The notes: generated from the letters alone by a model not told the origin. 46,880 nt of DNA from an uncultured Lachnospiraceae bacterium (GCA_947366105.1 CANAZK010000006.1:1-46880); one strand, 5' to 3'. Positions 33,182-43,386 are shown, counted from the first letter of the stretch. Made by a program: numbers and translations.

Positions 33182-36100
33182 ATTTATGGGCTTAACAACG
33201 CCACAAAGAAACATATGTAATTTGCATAAATATTATGGTGGTACTTCTATTACAAATTTATGTGGTGCTGTTTTCTATAAAGAAAAAAGGGACAGCAAAA
33301 TTTTACGTCAGGCAATCTGCTGTTTTATACAGAATCAAAGCGGTATTCGTCTACGGTTATTAGAGGATGAAGAGCCTGTACAGTATGTTTCGGACAAGAT
33401 TGATGAGAACATTCAAGTTATGGAATTTTCATCTATTGAAGAATTTGAATGTTTTGCAGAAAAGTTTGCTAAGGAATCGAAGGGAGTTTTGAATGTCCCT
33501 TTGTATCGGTTTGTAATATTTCATGTTGAGGAAAAAAGTGGTGTATTAGTAATGCTAAACCATTTAATAGCGGATGCCTGGACATTTGGTTTGGCAGCTA
33601 ATCAATTTGAGGCATCATATCAAAAAATGATAGGAAAAGATGGCTTTCCTATTTTGGAAGGGGATTATAGGAAGTTTATAAGTTCGGAAAATGAATATTT
33701 GATTTCTGACCGATATAGGAAGGATAAGGCGTACTGGGAAGAAAAATATACAGTTTGTCCAAAAGAAAGCAGGATAAAATTGTACAACGCTTCACAGACA
33801 AGTATTCAGGCGAAGAGAATTACGAGGACTTTGCCATTAGATTTGGAACGAAATATGGATGCATATTGTAATGCATGTTCGGTGACACATGCTGTTTTAT
33901 TTGAAACGGCTCTTTTCATATATTTATCGAAAATGAACCTTGAAAATCATTCCATAACAATAGGAGTTCCGGTTTTGAACCGCTGCAATGCCAAAGAGAA
34001 AAAAATTGCCGGGATGTTTGTTTCTACTATGCCGCTTACAATAACATTTTCGGAGGGCATGACAGTAGATGAACTGGAAGACAGGATTGGGAAAGAGCAC
34101 AGGAATATTTTCAGGCATCAAAAATACCCGTATATTGATATACTGAAGTTTCTTCGGGAAAAGCGTGACTTTTCCGGCAATTTGTATGATGTGATGGTTA
34201 GTTACCAAAATGCAAAAACGTATACGGATTCAGATACGAAATGGTATTCTAATGGTTTTAGTGAAGTTCCATTTATTATGCATATAGATAATCGCGACGG
34301 ACATGTAAGCCACACTATTAATATTGATTATCAGACAGCTGTGTTTAGGGATGAGGCAGAAGTGGAGTATGTTGCAGAGCGTTTAGAGTATATCCTTGAA
34401 CAGATAGTACAAGATAGTGCTAGAACAATTGGAGATATTCACATTGTACCTCAAAGGGAGTTGAAACAGATTGTTTACGGATTCAATGACACCTATATGC
34501 ATTATTCAGAAAAAAAGTGTGTTCATGAATTGTTTTTTGAACAGGTAAAGAGGACACCAGGGCAGATTGCATTAGTTTTTGAGGGAAAAAAATTTACATA
34601 TCGGCAATTAGAAGAAATGTCGAATTCATTAGCTCGTCTTTTGCGAGAAAAGGGAGTAGAACGGAGTGAAGTGATTCCAATCATTGCGGAACGGAGATGG
34701 CAGATAGTTGTAGCAATACTAGGTGTATTGAAAGCTGGAGGTGCCTATATGCCGCTTGATCCAAGCTGCCCTGTGGATAGAATTCAATATATTGTAAGAG
34801 AAGCAAAAAGTAGAATAGGATGTGTGCTTGGGTATAAAGAAATACTGGAAGGAATTGAACTTTTGGATTTAGAGCAGCTAGATTTTGAAAAGGCAGGAAA
34901 TGATTTGGGCCTTCCGATAAATAATTGTAATGAAATTGGAGATATGTGTTATGTTATTTTTACATCAGGATCTACAGGGTTGCCAAAAGGCGTGATGATC
35001 AAGCATGAGAATTTATATAACTATCTAATGTCAGTACAAGGGATGTACGGAATAAAAAAATACCGAATGTCTTTAATAACTAATTTTTATGTTGATTTAT
35101 CTGTTAGTGCTATATTTTTACCATTAATCAGTGGAGAGATATTAGAGGTTGTTGACCAAAATCCGGCTGAGGGATTGAGTTATATCGTGCATAGAAAGAA
35201 TCATGTATATAAACTTACGCCAACACATATTGACATGATGTGTAATATGGATTTGTCTTTACCAGCTGGGACCTCTTTTATAATTGGAGGTGAAGCATTA
35301 AAAAGAAAGAATTTGGAATATGTATGTTCTGATGCAAGATTGTTGGATGAGTATGGGCCGACAGAGACTACTGTGGGTTGTTGCATAAAAATATATGAAA
35401 AAAATGTGGCAGGGAACTTTGATATATCCATTGGGAGACCGATTTACAATACGCAAATATATATATTAGACCAATTTAATAATGTTGTACCAATCGGCGT
35501 ACCTGGAGAACTATGCATTGCAGGAGATGGAGTGGGACTCGGCTATCTGAACCGCCCTGATCTGACAGATGAAAAATTTGTTCCGAATCCATTTGCTGCT
35601 AAAGAAAATCATCATGGCAAAATTATGTATCGGACAGGGGATCTTGCATGCTGGCGGACAGATGGCGAGATTGAATATTTGGGCAGGATTGACACGCAGG
35701 TAAAAATTCGTGGGCTCCGTATTGAACTTGAAGAAATAGAGAATGTGATGAGCGGTATAAAGGGAGTAAAATTATCAGTGGTTACAGATGGGTATGATAA
35801 AGATGACAGGCAATATTTGGCAGCGTATTATACAGCTGATGCTGAAATTGATGAAAAGGAGCTTCGCCGATGTCTATCTTTAAAACTTCCGCAATATATG
35901 ATCCCCAATTACTTTATACACTTGGATGATATTCCGATGACGGTAAGTGGGAAAACAGATCGAAAAAATCTTCCTATACCGGATTTTACAATACGGACGA
36001 GAGAATATGTAGAACCAAGGAACGAGGAAGAAAAGAAGCTATGCCGCTTATTAGAAAAATTGTTGCGCATAGAAGAAGTTGGGATAGAGGATAATTTTTT

Positions 36101-37448
36101 TGAGCTTGGCGGGGACAGTCTTACCGCTATCGAATATGTGGCGAAGGCACATGTTTTGGGAATACACTTGGAGTTGCAAGATGTGTTTGATTTCCCAACA
36201 GTGGAGTGTTTATGTAAGGTTCTTAAAAAAGGAAAAAAGATAGATATTCATTATAATTACCGGGAATTTGAAAAGTATTCTTGGGTGTTGAAGCAAAATG
36301 TTATTGATGAGACATTTATGCCTGTAAAGAAGTCACTTGGCAATATATTATTAACTGGTGCCACGGGATTTCTTGGAGTACACGTGCTTGTCAAGCTGTT
36401 GCAGGAAGAGGAGAATAAAATATACTGCTTGGTTCGAGAAAATGAAAAAACTGATGGATATGAAAGAGTATTTCACACTTTATCTTTTTATTTTGGAAGT
36501 GGGTATGAGACAGATGCGAGAATTATTCCTATCGTAGGAGACATAGAACAGGAGAAGCTGAGTGATAATCTCCCAAAGGACATCCAAACGGTTATACATA
36601 CTGCTGCCAGCGTAAAGCATTATGGTCCTTATGATTATTTTTGGAATGTAAATGTAGAAGGGACAAGGCATGTTATAGATTATGCAAGGTCGATTGGGGC
36701 AAGGCTGATTCATATTTCTACCTTAAGTGTCAGTGGGAACGGTTTGGGAGATGATTTGTTGCCTTGTCGGCAGGGAGAGGAAGAAGTTTTTTCTGAAGCA
36801 TCTATGTACATCGGGCAGGCTTTGGATAACGTTTACATACGAAGCAAGTTTGAGGCAGAAAAGAGCGTCTATGATGCAATGCTTGAAGGGATGGATGCAA
36901 AAGTAATTCGAGTAGGAAATTTGACAAATCGTGTTTTGGATTATAAATTTCAGCTGAATTATAGGGAGAATGCTTTTCTTAAGAGAATAAGAGCGTTATT
37001 GGAGTTCGGCATATTCCCGGATTATCTTATGTCCATGCAATTGGAATTTTCACCAGTGGATTTGGTTGCGGAAGGTATTGTAAAAATTGCAGAATACGCA
37101 GATCGACAATGTGTGTTTCATTTAAATAATCCTCGAACAATAAGTTTTAGGAAGTTTTTTAAATTAGTACATAAATTGGGGATATCTATGGAGACAGCAG
37201 AGGGAGCGATATTTGATGCAAAGTTACAGGAGGTTGCTAAAAATAATAGAACAGAATATATCTTTGAGGCGTTCCAAAATGATATAAATGGACAGGGTAG
37301 ACTTGCATATGAAAGTAATATCTGTGTAAAGAATGATTTTACTGTATGGTTTTTGGAGAAGGTCGGATTCAAGTGGAAAGATATTGATGAGGAATATATA
37401 AAGGGGTATTTGGAGTATTTCAGGCGGCTTGGCTATCTCAATATTTGA
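33156..37448 (+). CDS. Single-module NRPS 1: C-A-T-reductase, Asn-like A domain
   Basis: 1430 residues. The C domain (about 10-440) has NHLIADAW at 135-142: the second, catalytic His is kept, the first is Asn. The A domain (about 465-945) has IFTSGSTGLPKG (near 600), EYGPTETT (near 731), YRTGDLA, VKIRGLRIELEE (near 848) and Lys in SGKTDRK (near 931). The specificity residues read D-L-S-K-I-G-E-V-G-K, close to the Asn code D-L-T-K-L-G-E-V-G-K as I recall it. The carrier domain has LGGDSLTAIE (Ser near 988). A thioester reductase (from about 1060) has LLTGATGFLGVH, a Thr-rich ISTLSVSG and Tyr/Lys in VYIRSK (near 1226); it releases products as aldehydes or alcohols. I chose 33156 for its AGAGGGGG; 33186 matches NRPS 2 better. 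The gene is very AT-rich. No thioesterase. Confidence 0.9.
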   Translation: MERQSFMNRFMGLTTPQRNICNLHKYYGGTSITNLCGAVFYKEKRDSKILRQAICCFIQNQSGIRLRLLEDEEPVQYVSDKIDENIQVMEFSSIEEFECFAEKFAKESKGVLNVPLYRFVIFHVEEKSGVLVMLNHLIADAWTFGLAANQFEASYQKMIGKDGFPILEGDYRKFISSENEYLISDRYRKDKAYWEEKYTVCPKESRIKLYNASQTSIQAKRITRTLPLDLERNMDAYCNACSVTHAVLFETALFIYLSKMNLENHSITIGVPVLNRCNAKEKKIAGMFVSTMPLTITFSEGMTVDELEDRIGKEHRNIFRHQKYPYIDILKFLREKRDFSGNLYDVMVSYQNAKTYTDSDTKWYSNGFSEVPFIMHIDNRDGHVSHTINIDYQTAVFRDEAEVEYVAERLEYILEQIVQDSARTIGDIHIVPQRELKQIVYGFNDTYMHYSEKKCVHELFFEQVKRTPGQIALVFEGKKFTYRQLEEMSNSLARLLREKGVERSEVIPIIAERRWQIVVAILGVLKAGGAYMPLDPSCPVDRIQYIVREAKSRIGCVLGYKEILEGIELLDLEQLDFEKAGNDLGLPINNCNEIGDMCYVIFTSGSTGLPKGVMIKHENLYNYLMSVQGMYGIKKYRMSLITNFYVDLSVSAIFLPLISGEILEVVDQNPAEGLSYIVHRKNHVYKLTPTHIDMMCNMDLSLPAGTSFIIGGEALKRKNLEYVCSDARLLDEYGPTETTVGCCIKIYEKNVAGNFDISIGRPIYNTQIYILDQFNNVVPIGVPGELCIAGDGVGLGYLNRPDLTDEKFVPNPFAAKENHHGKIMYRTGDLACWRTDGEIEYLGRIDTQVKIRGLRIELEEIENVMSGIKGVKLSVVTDGYDKDDRQYLAAYYTADAEIDEKELRRCLSLKLPQYMIPNYFIHLDDIPMTVSGKTDRKNLPIPDFTIRTREYVEPRNEEEKKLCRLLEKLLRIEEVGIEDNFFELGGDSLTAIEYVAKAHVLGIHLELQDVFDFPTVECLCKVLKKGKKIDIHYNYREFEKYSWVLKQNVIDETFMPVKKSLGNILLTGATGFLGVHVLVKLLQEEENKIYCLVRENEKTDGYERVFHTLSFYFGSGYETDARIIPIVGDIEQEKLSDNLPKDIQTVIHTAASVKHYGPYDYFWNVNVEGTRHVIDYARSIGARLIHISTLSVSGNGLGDDLLPCRQGEEEVFSEASMYIGQALDNVYIRSKFEAEKSVYDAMLEGMDAKVIRVGNLTNRVLDYKFQLNYRENAFLKRIRALLEFGIFPDYLMSMQLEFSPVDLVAEGIVKIAEYADRQCVFHLNNPRTISFRKFFKLVHKLGISMETAEGAIFDAKLQEVAKNNRTEYIFEAFQNDINGQGRLAYESNICVKNDFTVWFLEKVGFKWKDIDEEYIKGYLEYFRRLGYLNI

Positions 37449-37459
37449 AGGAAGTGACT

Positions 37460-37549
37460 ATGGAACAGTGTTTTACTCTTTTGAACAATGACAGTGAAGA
37501 AAATCGAGAAATAATAAATAATATACAAGGAGAAGGTCATGAAAAATAA
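37460..37549 (+). CDS. Possible 29-residue peptide between NRPS 1 and the acyl ligase
   Basis: The frame starts at an ATG at 37460 with AAGGAAG 5-6 bases upstream and ends at TAA (37547-37549), overlapping the ligase start by 11 bases in another frame. The product starts MEQCFTLLNNDSEE and ends GEGHEK: acidic, Asn/Glu-rich, one Cys near the N terminus. It could be a leader that couples translation, a real small peptide, or the tail of a lost gene. Only the initiation signal and overlap support it. Confidence 0.4.
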   Translation: MEQCFTLLNNDSEENREIINNIQGEGHEK

Positions 37550-39155
37550 ATTAAAAAACTATCCTCTATATGAACATCAAAATTTTACCAATTTCAGACA
37601 GCTTATTATAGAAAAATCAAAATCCAGTCCTGACTGTACTGCATTTCAATACATGAATCATGGAGAGATAGAGTCCGTTACATACAAGCATTTTTATCAG
37701 GATGTCAACGCCCTAGAGACTTTTTTAAGCAGTCAGGGACTTCGTAATCGTAAGATAGCCCTTTTGGGCGAGAATAGCTATGAATGGATTTTGTCTTATT
37801 TTGCTGTTGTGGTAAGCTCTAATATCATCGTCCCGCTTGATAAAGAGCTGTCAAGTGAAGAAATCAGCGGTCTGCTGGCACACAGTGACGCGGAAGTTTT
37901 AATCTATTCCTGTACTTACGGGGATATTGCAGAGGCTATGCTCCGGCGGGGTCTTGTTAGCAAAATTTTTAATATAGCTGATTTTTCTTCCTTTATAAAG
38001 GACGGGAATGAATGGATTCATAGCGAAGATGATGCCGTTGGGGACGATAAGACGAATGAAGAGAGTGTCTGCTCCATTATATTTACCTCCGGAACCACCG
38101 GCAAGCCAAAGGGGGTTATGCTTTCTCAAAAAGGGCTGATGACCGATGCAGTCAATAGCTGCCGGAACGTATATTTTGATGGCGCTTCTTTGCTGACATT
38201 GCCGCTTCACCATACGTTTGCATTTACGGCAGGCGTTTTGATAATGTTGATCTATGGGTGTCCCGTCTGTATCAGCAAAAGCCTGCGGACGTTCCAGGCT
38301 GACCTGCGGACATTTAAGCCGAGACATATGTTTTTAGTTCCACTTTTTGTGGAGAATCTATATAAAACCATCTGGAAGACTGCCCGGGAACAGGGGAAAG
38401 AAAAGCAGTTGAAACGGATTATCAGATTCAGTAACCTGACAAGAAAGTGTGGACTGGACTTGCGGAGGAAATTATTTCACTCGATACTGGAGCAATTTGG
38501 AGGCGATTTGGAACTGGTGGTTTCAGGCGGCGCTCCTATTACTCAGAAATACATGGACGGGTTATCTGATATTGGAATACAAGTATTAAACGGTTATGGA
38601 ATTACAGAATGTTCTCCAGTCATAGCAGTAAACAGGAACCGCTATTTTAGGAGAAATAGCGTGGGGCTCCCCATAAAGTGCTGTAAAGTAAAGATTATAG
38701 ATGGGGAGATCTGTGCGAAGGGTCCGAACATTATGATTGGATATTACAATGACGAGGCAGCGACGAGACAGGCGCTTGAAAATGGATGGTTTCGGACAGG
38801 GGACCTTGGACATATAGATCAGGATGGTTTTTTGTATATTACAGGGCGCAGGAAAAATCTGATTATCCTGAGCAACGGAGAGAATATCTCTCCGGAAGAG
38901 CTGGAGGATAAAATTCAGGGAATTGCATATGTAAACGAAGTAATCGTCTATGCCGAGTCAGGAAACATTGTGGCGGAAATTTTCGGTGAAAACGAGGACG
39001 GAATCCGGGAAGGCATCAGGAAGATGAATCAAGAGCTTCCGATATATAAGCGGATACAGAAAATTAGGTTTCGAGACACTGAGTTTGAGAAGACGAACAC
39101 GAAAAAAATAAAACGCTTTAATAAAGAGGAACAAGGGAGAAAAGGAAATGTATGA
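37539..39155 (+). CDS. Stand-alone acyl-AMP/acyl-CoA ligase (adenylate-forming)
   Basis: 538 residues of the ANL superfamily. It activates a carboxylic acid with ATP. IIFTSGTTGKPKGVML is near residue 182, GYGITECSP near 350, WFRTGDLGHIDQDGFLYITGRRKN near 415 (with the hinge), NGENISPEELE near 447, and the catalytic Lys in NTKKIKRFN at the C terminus. It looks most like long-chain fatty-acid ligases. Between two NRPS genes and with a free ACP downstream, it probably loads the acyl group that caps the peptide. Whether the acceptor is CoA or the ACP cannot be seen. The ATG at 37539 follows AAGGAGAAGG. Its base composition is higher in GC than NRPS 1, and its end overlaps NRPS 2 by 8 bases. Confidence 0.9.
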   Translation: MKNKLKNYPLYEHQNFTNFRQLIIEKSKSSPDCTAFQYMNHGEIESVTYKHFYQDVNALETFLSSQGLRNRKIALLGENSYEWILSYFAVVVSSNIIVPLDKELSSEEISGLLAHSDAEVLIYSCTYGDIAEAMLRRGLVSKIFNIADFSSFIKDGNEWIHSEDDAVGDDKTNEESVCSIIFTSGTTGKPKGVMLSQKGLMTDAVNSCRNVYFDGASLLTLPLHHTFAFTAGVLIMLIYGCPVCISKSLRTFQADLRTFKPRHMFLVPLFVENLYKTIWKTAREQGKEKQLKRIIRFSNLTRKCGLDLRRKLFHSILEQFGGDLELVVSGGAPITQKYMDGLSDIGIQVLNGYGITECSPVIAVNRNRYFRRNSVGLPIKCCKVKIIDGEICAKGPNIMIGYYNDEAATRQALENGWFRTGDLGHIDQDGFLYITGRRKNLIILSNGENISPEELEDKIQGIAYVNEVIVYAESGNIVAEIFGENEDGIREGIRKMNQELPIYKRIQKIRFRDTEFEKTNTKKIKRFNKEEQGRKGNV

Positions 39156-42100
39156 TTTGTCAAAACCGCAGCGGTTGGTTTATGATATGGAAAAATATGC
39201 GGGCGGTTCAATCTCTGTGATTTGCGGCAGTGTTATATACAAAGGAGAGAAAACGCGGCAGGAATTGGAATATGCTGTAAATTGTCTGTATCAGCTCAAT
39301 GATGCGCTTCGTATGCGCCTTATTTGTACAGATAAAGGCGTAAAACAGACAATTGAGAAATTTACCCCATGTAGTGTGGAAACGCTGAATTTTGGAAGAA
39401 AAGAGGAGTTGGACTTCTATGCGGGTCAATACGCCAGGGAGCCGTTTGTTTTAGAAAGAAAACTGTGTGAAATTAAGATTGTTTTTCTTGAAGCAGGTTA
39501 TGGACTCCTTATCAAAATGCATCATCTCATCGGCGATGCGTGGACAATGTCACTCATATGTACTCAGTGTAACAGTATTTTAAAAGGTGAGAGGCCTTTG
39601 GGCTATTCCTATGCAGAATATTTAAAGAAAGAGGAAGCTTACGCTCAGAGCGATCGGTTTAGAAAGGATAAGACATTCTTCTTGGAACAGTTTAAAGAAT
39701 GTGATGAAATTCTTTACCTTTCAGAAAAGCAAAATGCCGCGTTTCATTCTGAGCGTAAATCCTTTGTAATTGACGGCAGGAAGCAAAAACAGATCCGGGA
39801 TTATGCAAGGGAACGCCGCGTTTCGGTATTCACAGTATTCATGGCAACTTTGGCAGTTTACATGAACAGGATAAATAATAACGCTGAAAAATTCTATCTA
39901 GGCAGTGCGGTCATTAACCGTACAGACATAGAAGAGAAGCATACAGCGGGACTATTTGTTAATGTTGTGCCGGTGTTGATTGAACTGGATAACAGCGTTT
40001 CATTTGAAGAGAATCTCGATAAAGTCCAGCAACAGGCATTTTCAGTATTTCGCCACCAAAAATATCATTACGGGAATATTCTGGCTGATATCCGAAAGGA
40101 ATTTGATTTTACAGAAAAACTGTATGATGTGGCACTTAATTTTCAAAATGCCAAAATCTCCGGCGCGGGGGATACATTTGAGAGTACGTGGTATCATAAC
40201 GGAATGCAGACAGAAAGTCTGCAGATCCATATTGACGAACGGGATGGAAAGGATGCTTTTTGTCTTCATTATGATTATCAGACAGAGAAATTCACTGCGG
40301 ACGAGATTGAACAGATGCATGATTATCTGATGAATTTGCTGTTTGACGCCATTAAGAATGACAGTAAAAAATTATATGAATTAGAAATGCTTTCAGAAGC
40401 CGAACAGCAAAGAATACTTTATGACTTCAACAACAGCGCTGTGGAGTATATGAGAAATAAAAGCGTGCATCAACTGTTTGAGGAGCAAGTAATGACAAGA
40501 CCGGATGAGCCGGCAGTTATTGCCCGCGACAAGATACTGACCTATCGGAGTCTAAACGAGCAGGCAAACCGTGTTGCCCACAGCCTGCTTGAATCCGGGG
40601 TAAAATCAGGGGATATTGTTGCCTTTGCTTTGCCGAGAAAAAGCTATCTGCTTGCAGTGATATTCGGTATCTTAAAAGTTGGCGCAGTATATATGCCTAT
40701 TGACTTAGATTACCCGGCGGATAGGGTAAACTATATGTTAAGCGACAGTCAAGCGAAGGTTTTCATTACAAATAATCTCGTCGGTAAGCTTTTGGAAAAT
40801 GACAAGAACTATAACCCGGAAATCCGCGTATCAGGCGAGGATCTGTGCTATTGCATCTATACTTCAGGTACAACCGGGAACCCAAAAGGAGTTTTGGTGC
40901 GCCATAGAAATCTCATCAATTTATGCAGCGTAAATGAAAAAAATTGTTACCAGGAAGCCGCACTGACTCAGAAAAGAATTCTGCTCTCAACATCCAAATG
41001 CTGTTTTGACGCATTTGCAATAGATTATGCATTATTTCTATTAAATGGAAACACAATGGTTTTGGCTGATGACTCGGACATCACTAACAGCGCCGAGCTG
41101 GCGAAGCTGGCAGTCATGTACCACGTGGAGGTACTCCAATCCACCCCGTCTATCATAAGAACTTTATGTTTGAGTGATGCGTATGCAAGGATGCTGAAAC
41201 AGATCAAGGTTCTGATACTTGCGGCTGAGAATCTCACGTCAGAACTGTATACAGAACTCAGGGAGCTGACAGATGCGGAGATATTCAACGGATACGGACC
41301 CAGCGAAACGACTGTCGGCGCTTGTATCGGCAAAATAGATACGGAAGAAATACATATCGGAAATCCGATTGCTAATACGCAGATCTATCTTGTAGATCAG
41401 TTTATGCAGCCGGTGCCGGTGGGGGTAAAAGGAGAACTTTGCATTGCAGGGGACGGGGTTAGCGCCGGTTATCTAAACCGCCCGGAGCTAACGGAGGAGA
41501 AATTTGTCGCTAATCCATTTGGAGGCGGACGGCTGTACAAGACGGGAGATTACGCTTATTGGCGTCAGGATGGGAAGCTTGTTTATGCGGGGAGGAGGGA
41601 TTTTCAGGTGAAGATTCGTGGTCTTCGTATTGAGCTGGAAGAGATTGAAAAAGCCATTGCCGGGGTAGAGGGAATTTCTCAGTCTTGTGTTGTTGTACGC
41701 AAGGATAAGGATGGGCGGCAGTTGATCTGTGCGTTTTATACAGTGAACAAAGGTATAAGTATTGATGGAATCAAACAAACAATTAGAAAAAAACTTCCAA
41801 GATATATGCTTCCACATATCTTTACGCCCTTACGGCAAATACCTATAACAGTCAATGGGAAAATTGATAAGAATTTTCTTTTGAAAATGGATTTGGGCAA
41901 GAATGGACAGAGGGTAGAATATAAAAAGCCGGAAGGACAGTTGCAAAAACGACTTGTAGAAATGATGGAGCAGGTGTTAGATGATAGTCCTGTTGGGTGC
42001 AACGATGACTTCTTTGATTTGGGCGGGGATAGTTTGAAGGCAATTGAATTTGTGTCTAAAGCCCATAGTGAAGGGATTTATTTTTCTATGCAAAATATTT

Positions 42101-43386
42101 TTGACTATCCGACGGTACAAAGTCTTTTTGAGTGTATTGAAAAGGGGAACTTACGGAGGGTATCTCGCGAAGCGACAGACTTTTCCGAGGTAAATCGGGT
42201 TCTTTCAAAAAATAATATGAAAATAGAAGGGCTTCCACAAAAGACGGATATAGGAAATATTCTGTTAGCCGGAGCGACCGGATATTTGGGTATTCATATA
42301 CTGGCCGATTTTTTGGAGAATGACGAAGGCTTTGCGTATTGTTTGGTGCGGGGAGAAGATATAGAGGAAAGTAGAGAAAGGCTATATGAGTTGCTGCAGT
42401 TTTATTTTGGCGGCAGATACCAAGAGGAACAACGTATTAAAGTAATCTGTGCCGATTTGCAAAAGGATAATTTTGGTATGGATGAGCTGGAATACATAGA
42501 GTTGATGAAAAGAATCGATACGGTAATTAATGCGGCTGCCAGTGTGAAACATTATGGTTCATATGAGTATTTTGAGGAAGTGAATGTAGGCACAACGAGG
42601 CGTTTGATAAGATTTTGCATGGAAGAAGGTGCAAAGTTAATTCATATTTCAACATTAAGTGTTTCTGGAAGTAGTTTTTCAAATGCTAACAATGAAAGTT
42701 ATATAAACGAAACAGAGAGAGATTTTGATGAAAGAAATTTATATATTGGGCAAACATTAGAGAACGTTTACGTTTGCAGTAAATTTAGTGCAGAAAAAGT
42801 TGTTCTAGAAAATGTAGTACAAGGACTACAGGCTAATATTATGAGGATTGGTAATCTAACCAACCGATTTAGTGATGGAGTATTTCAGAAAAACTATTCG
42901 ACTAATGCCTTTTTAATGCGTATAAAAGCTTTTTGGGAGTTGGGGATGTTCCCGGATTATCTAAGTGATTTCTATTTTGAATTTACGCCAATAGATGCTG
43001 CGGCATCTGCCGTTATGACGCTTGCAAGACATTTTAATATGAACCAAACAGTGTTTCATATTAACAGTAATAAAGTGGTATATATGGATAAATTGCTGGA
43101 TTATTTTCAGAAGCTTGGTTGTGGGCTTGAAATGGTAAACGGTGGTAGATTTACAGAATGCCTGCAAAAGACACTGAAAGAGAGTGGGCGGGAATATATA
43201 TACGAGACATTTATTAATGATATGGACTCCGACGACCGGCTGAATTATGACAGTAAGATCCGAATCGAAAATAACTTTACGGTGGAGTATTTAAAACGGC
43301 TTGGGTTTGAGTGGCCGGAGATTGGGCTTGAGTATTTAAGGAAATACATAGACTATTTTAAGAAAATCGGATATTTGGAGGTGTAG
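39148..43386 (+). CDS. Single-module NRPS 2: C-A-T-reductase
   Basis: 1412 residues with the plan of NRPS 1. The C domain has the full MHHLIGDAW (near 124-132). The A domain has CIYTSGTTGNPKG (near 570), GYGPSETT (near 714), YKTGDYA, VKIRGLRIELEE (near 815) and Lys in NGKIDKN (near 903). Specificity residues read D-A-I-Q-I-A-G-V-G-K, which matches no code I recall well, so the amino acid is unassigned. LGGDSLKAIEF (Ser near 962) is the carrier; the reductase (from about 1035) has LLAGATGYLGIH, ISTLSVSG and VYVCSK (near 1208). Composition falls from about 48% GC in the C-A part to about 30% after base 41,755, so the gene looks recombinant. It overlaps the ligase by 8 bases and precedes the ACP by 3. 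Confidence 0.9.
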   Translation: MYDLSKPQRLVYDMEKYAGGSISVICGSVIYKGEKTRQELEYAVNCLYQLNDALRMRLICTDKGVKQTIEKFTPCSVETLNFGRKEELDFYAGQYAREPFVLERKLCEIKIVFLEAGYGLLIKMHHLIGDAWTMSLICTQCNSILKGERPLGYSYAEYLKKEEAYAQSDRFRKDKTFFLEQFKECDEILYLSEKQNAAFHSERKSFVIDGRKQKQIRDYARERRVSVFTVFMATLAVYMNRINNNAEKFYLGSAVINRTDIEEKHTAGLFVNVVPVLIELDNSVSFEENLDKVQQQAFSVFRHQKYHYGNILADIRKEFDFTEKLYDVALNFQNAKISGAGDTFESTWYHNGMQTESLQIHIDERDGKDAFCLHYDYQTEKFTADEIEQMHDYLMNLLFDAIKNDSKKLYELEMLSEAEQQRILYDFNNSAVEYMRNKSVHQLFEEQVMTRPDEPAVIARDKILTYRSLNEQANRVAHSLLESGVKSGDIVAFALPRKSYLLAVIFGILKVGAVYMPIDLDYPADRVNYMLSDSQAKVFITNNLVGKLLENDKNYNPEIRVSGEDLCYCIYTSGTTGNPKGVLVRHRNLINLCSVNEKNCYQEAALTQKRILLSTSKCCFDAFAIDYALFLLNGNTMVLADDSDITNSAELAKLAVMYHVEVLQSTPSIIRTLCLSDAYARMLKQIKVLILAAENLTSELYTELRELTDAEIFNGYGPSETTVGACIGKIDTEEIHIGNPIANTQIYLVDQFMQPVPVGVKGELCIAGDGVSAGYLNRPELTEEKFVANPFGGGRLYKTGDYAYWRQDGKLVYAGRRDFQVKIRGLRIELEEIEKAIAGVEGISQSCVVVRKDKDGRQLICAFYTVNKGISIDGIKQTIRKKLPRYMLPHIFTPLRQIPITVNGKIDKNFLLKMDLGKNGQRVEYKKPEGQLQKRLVEMMEQVLDDSPVGCNDDFFDLGGDSLKAIEFVSKAHSEGIYFSMQNIFDYPTVQSLFECIEKGNLRRVSREATDFSEVNRVLSKNNMKIEGLPQKTDIGNILLAGATGYLGIHILADFLENDEGFAYCLVRGEDIEESRERLYELLQFYFGGRYQEEQRIKVICADLQKDNFGMDELEYIELMKRIDTVINAAASVKHYGSYEYFEEVNVGTTRRLIRFCMEEGAKLIHISTLSVSGSSFSNANNESYINETERDFDERNLYIGQTLENVYVCSKFSAEKVVLENVVQGLQANIMRIGNLTNRFSDGVFQKNYSTNAFLMRIKAFWELGMFPDYLSDFYFEFTPIDAAASAVMTLARHFNMNQTVFHINSNKVVYMDKLLDYFQKLGCGLEMVNGGRFTECLQKTLKESGREYIYETFINDMDSDDRLNYDSKIRIENNFTVEYLKRLGFEWPEIGLEYLRKYIDYFKKIGYLEV

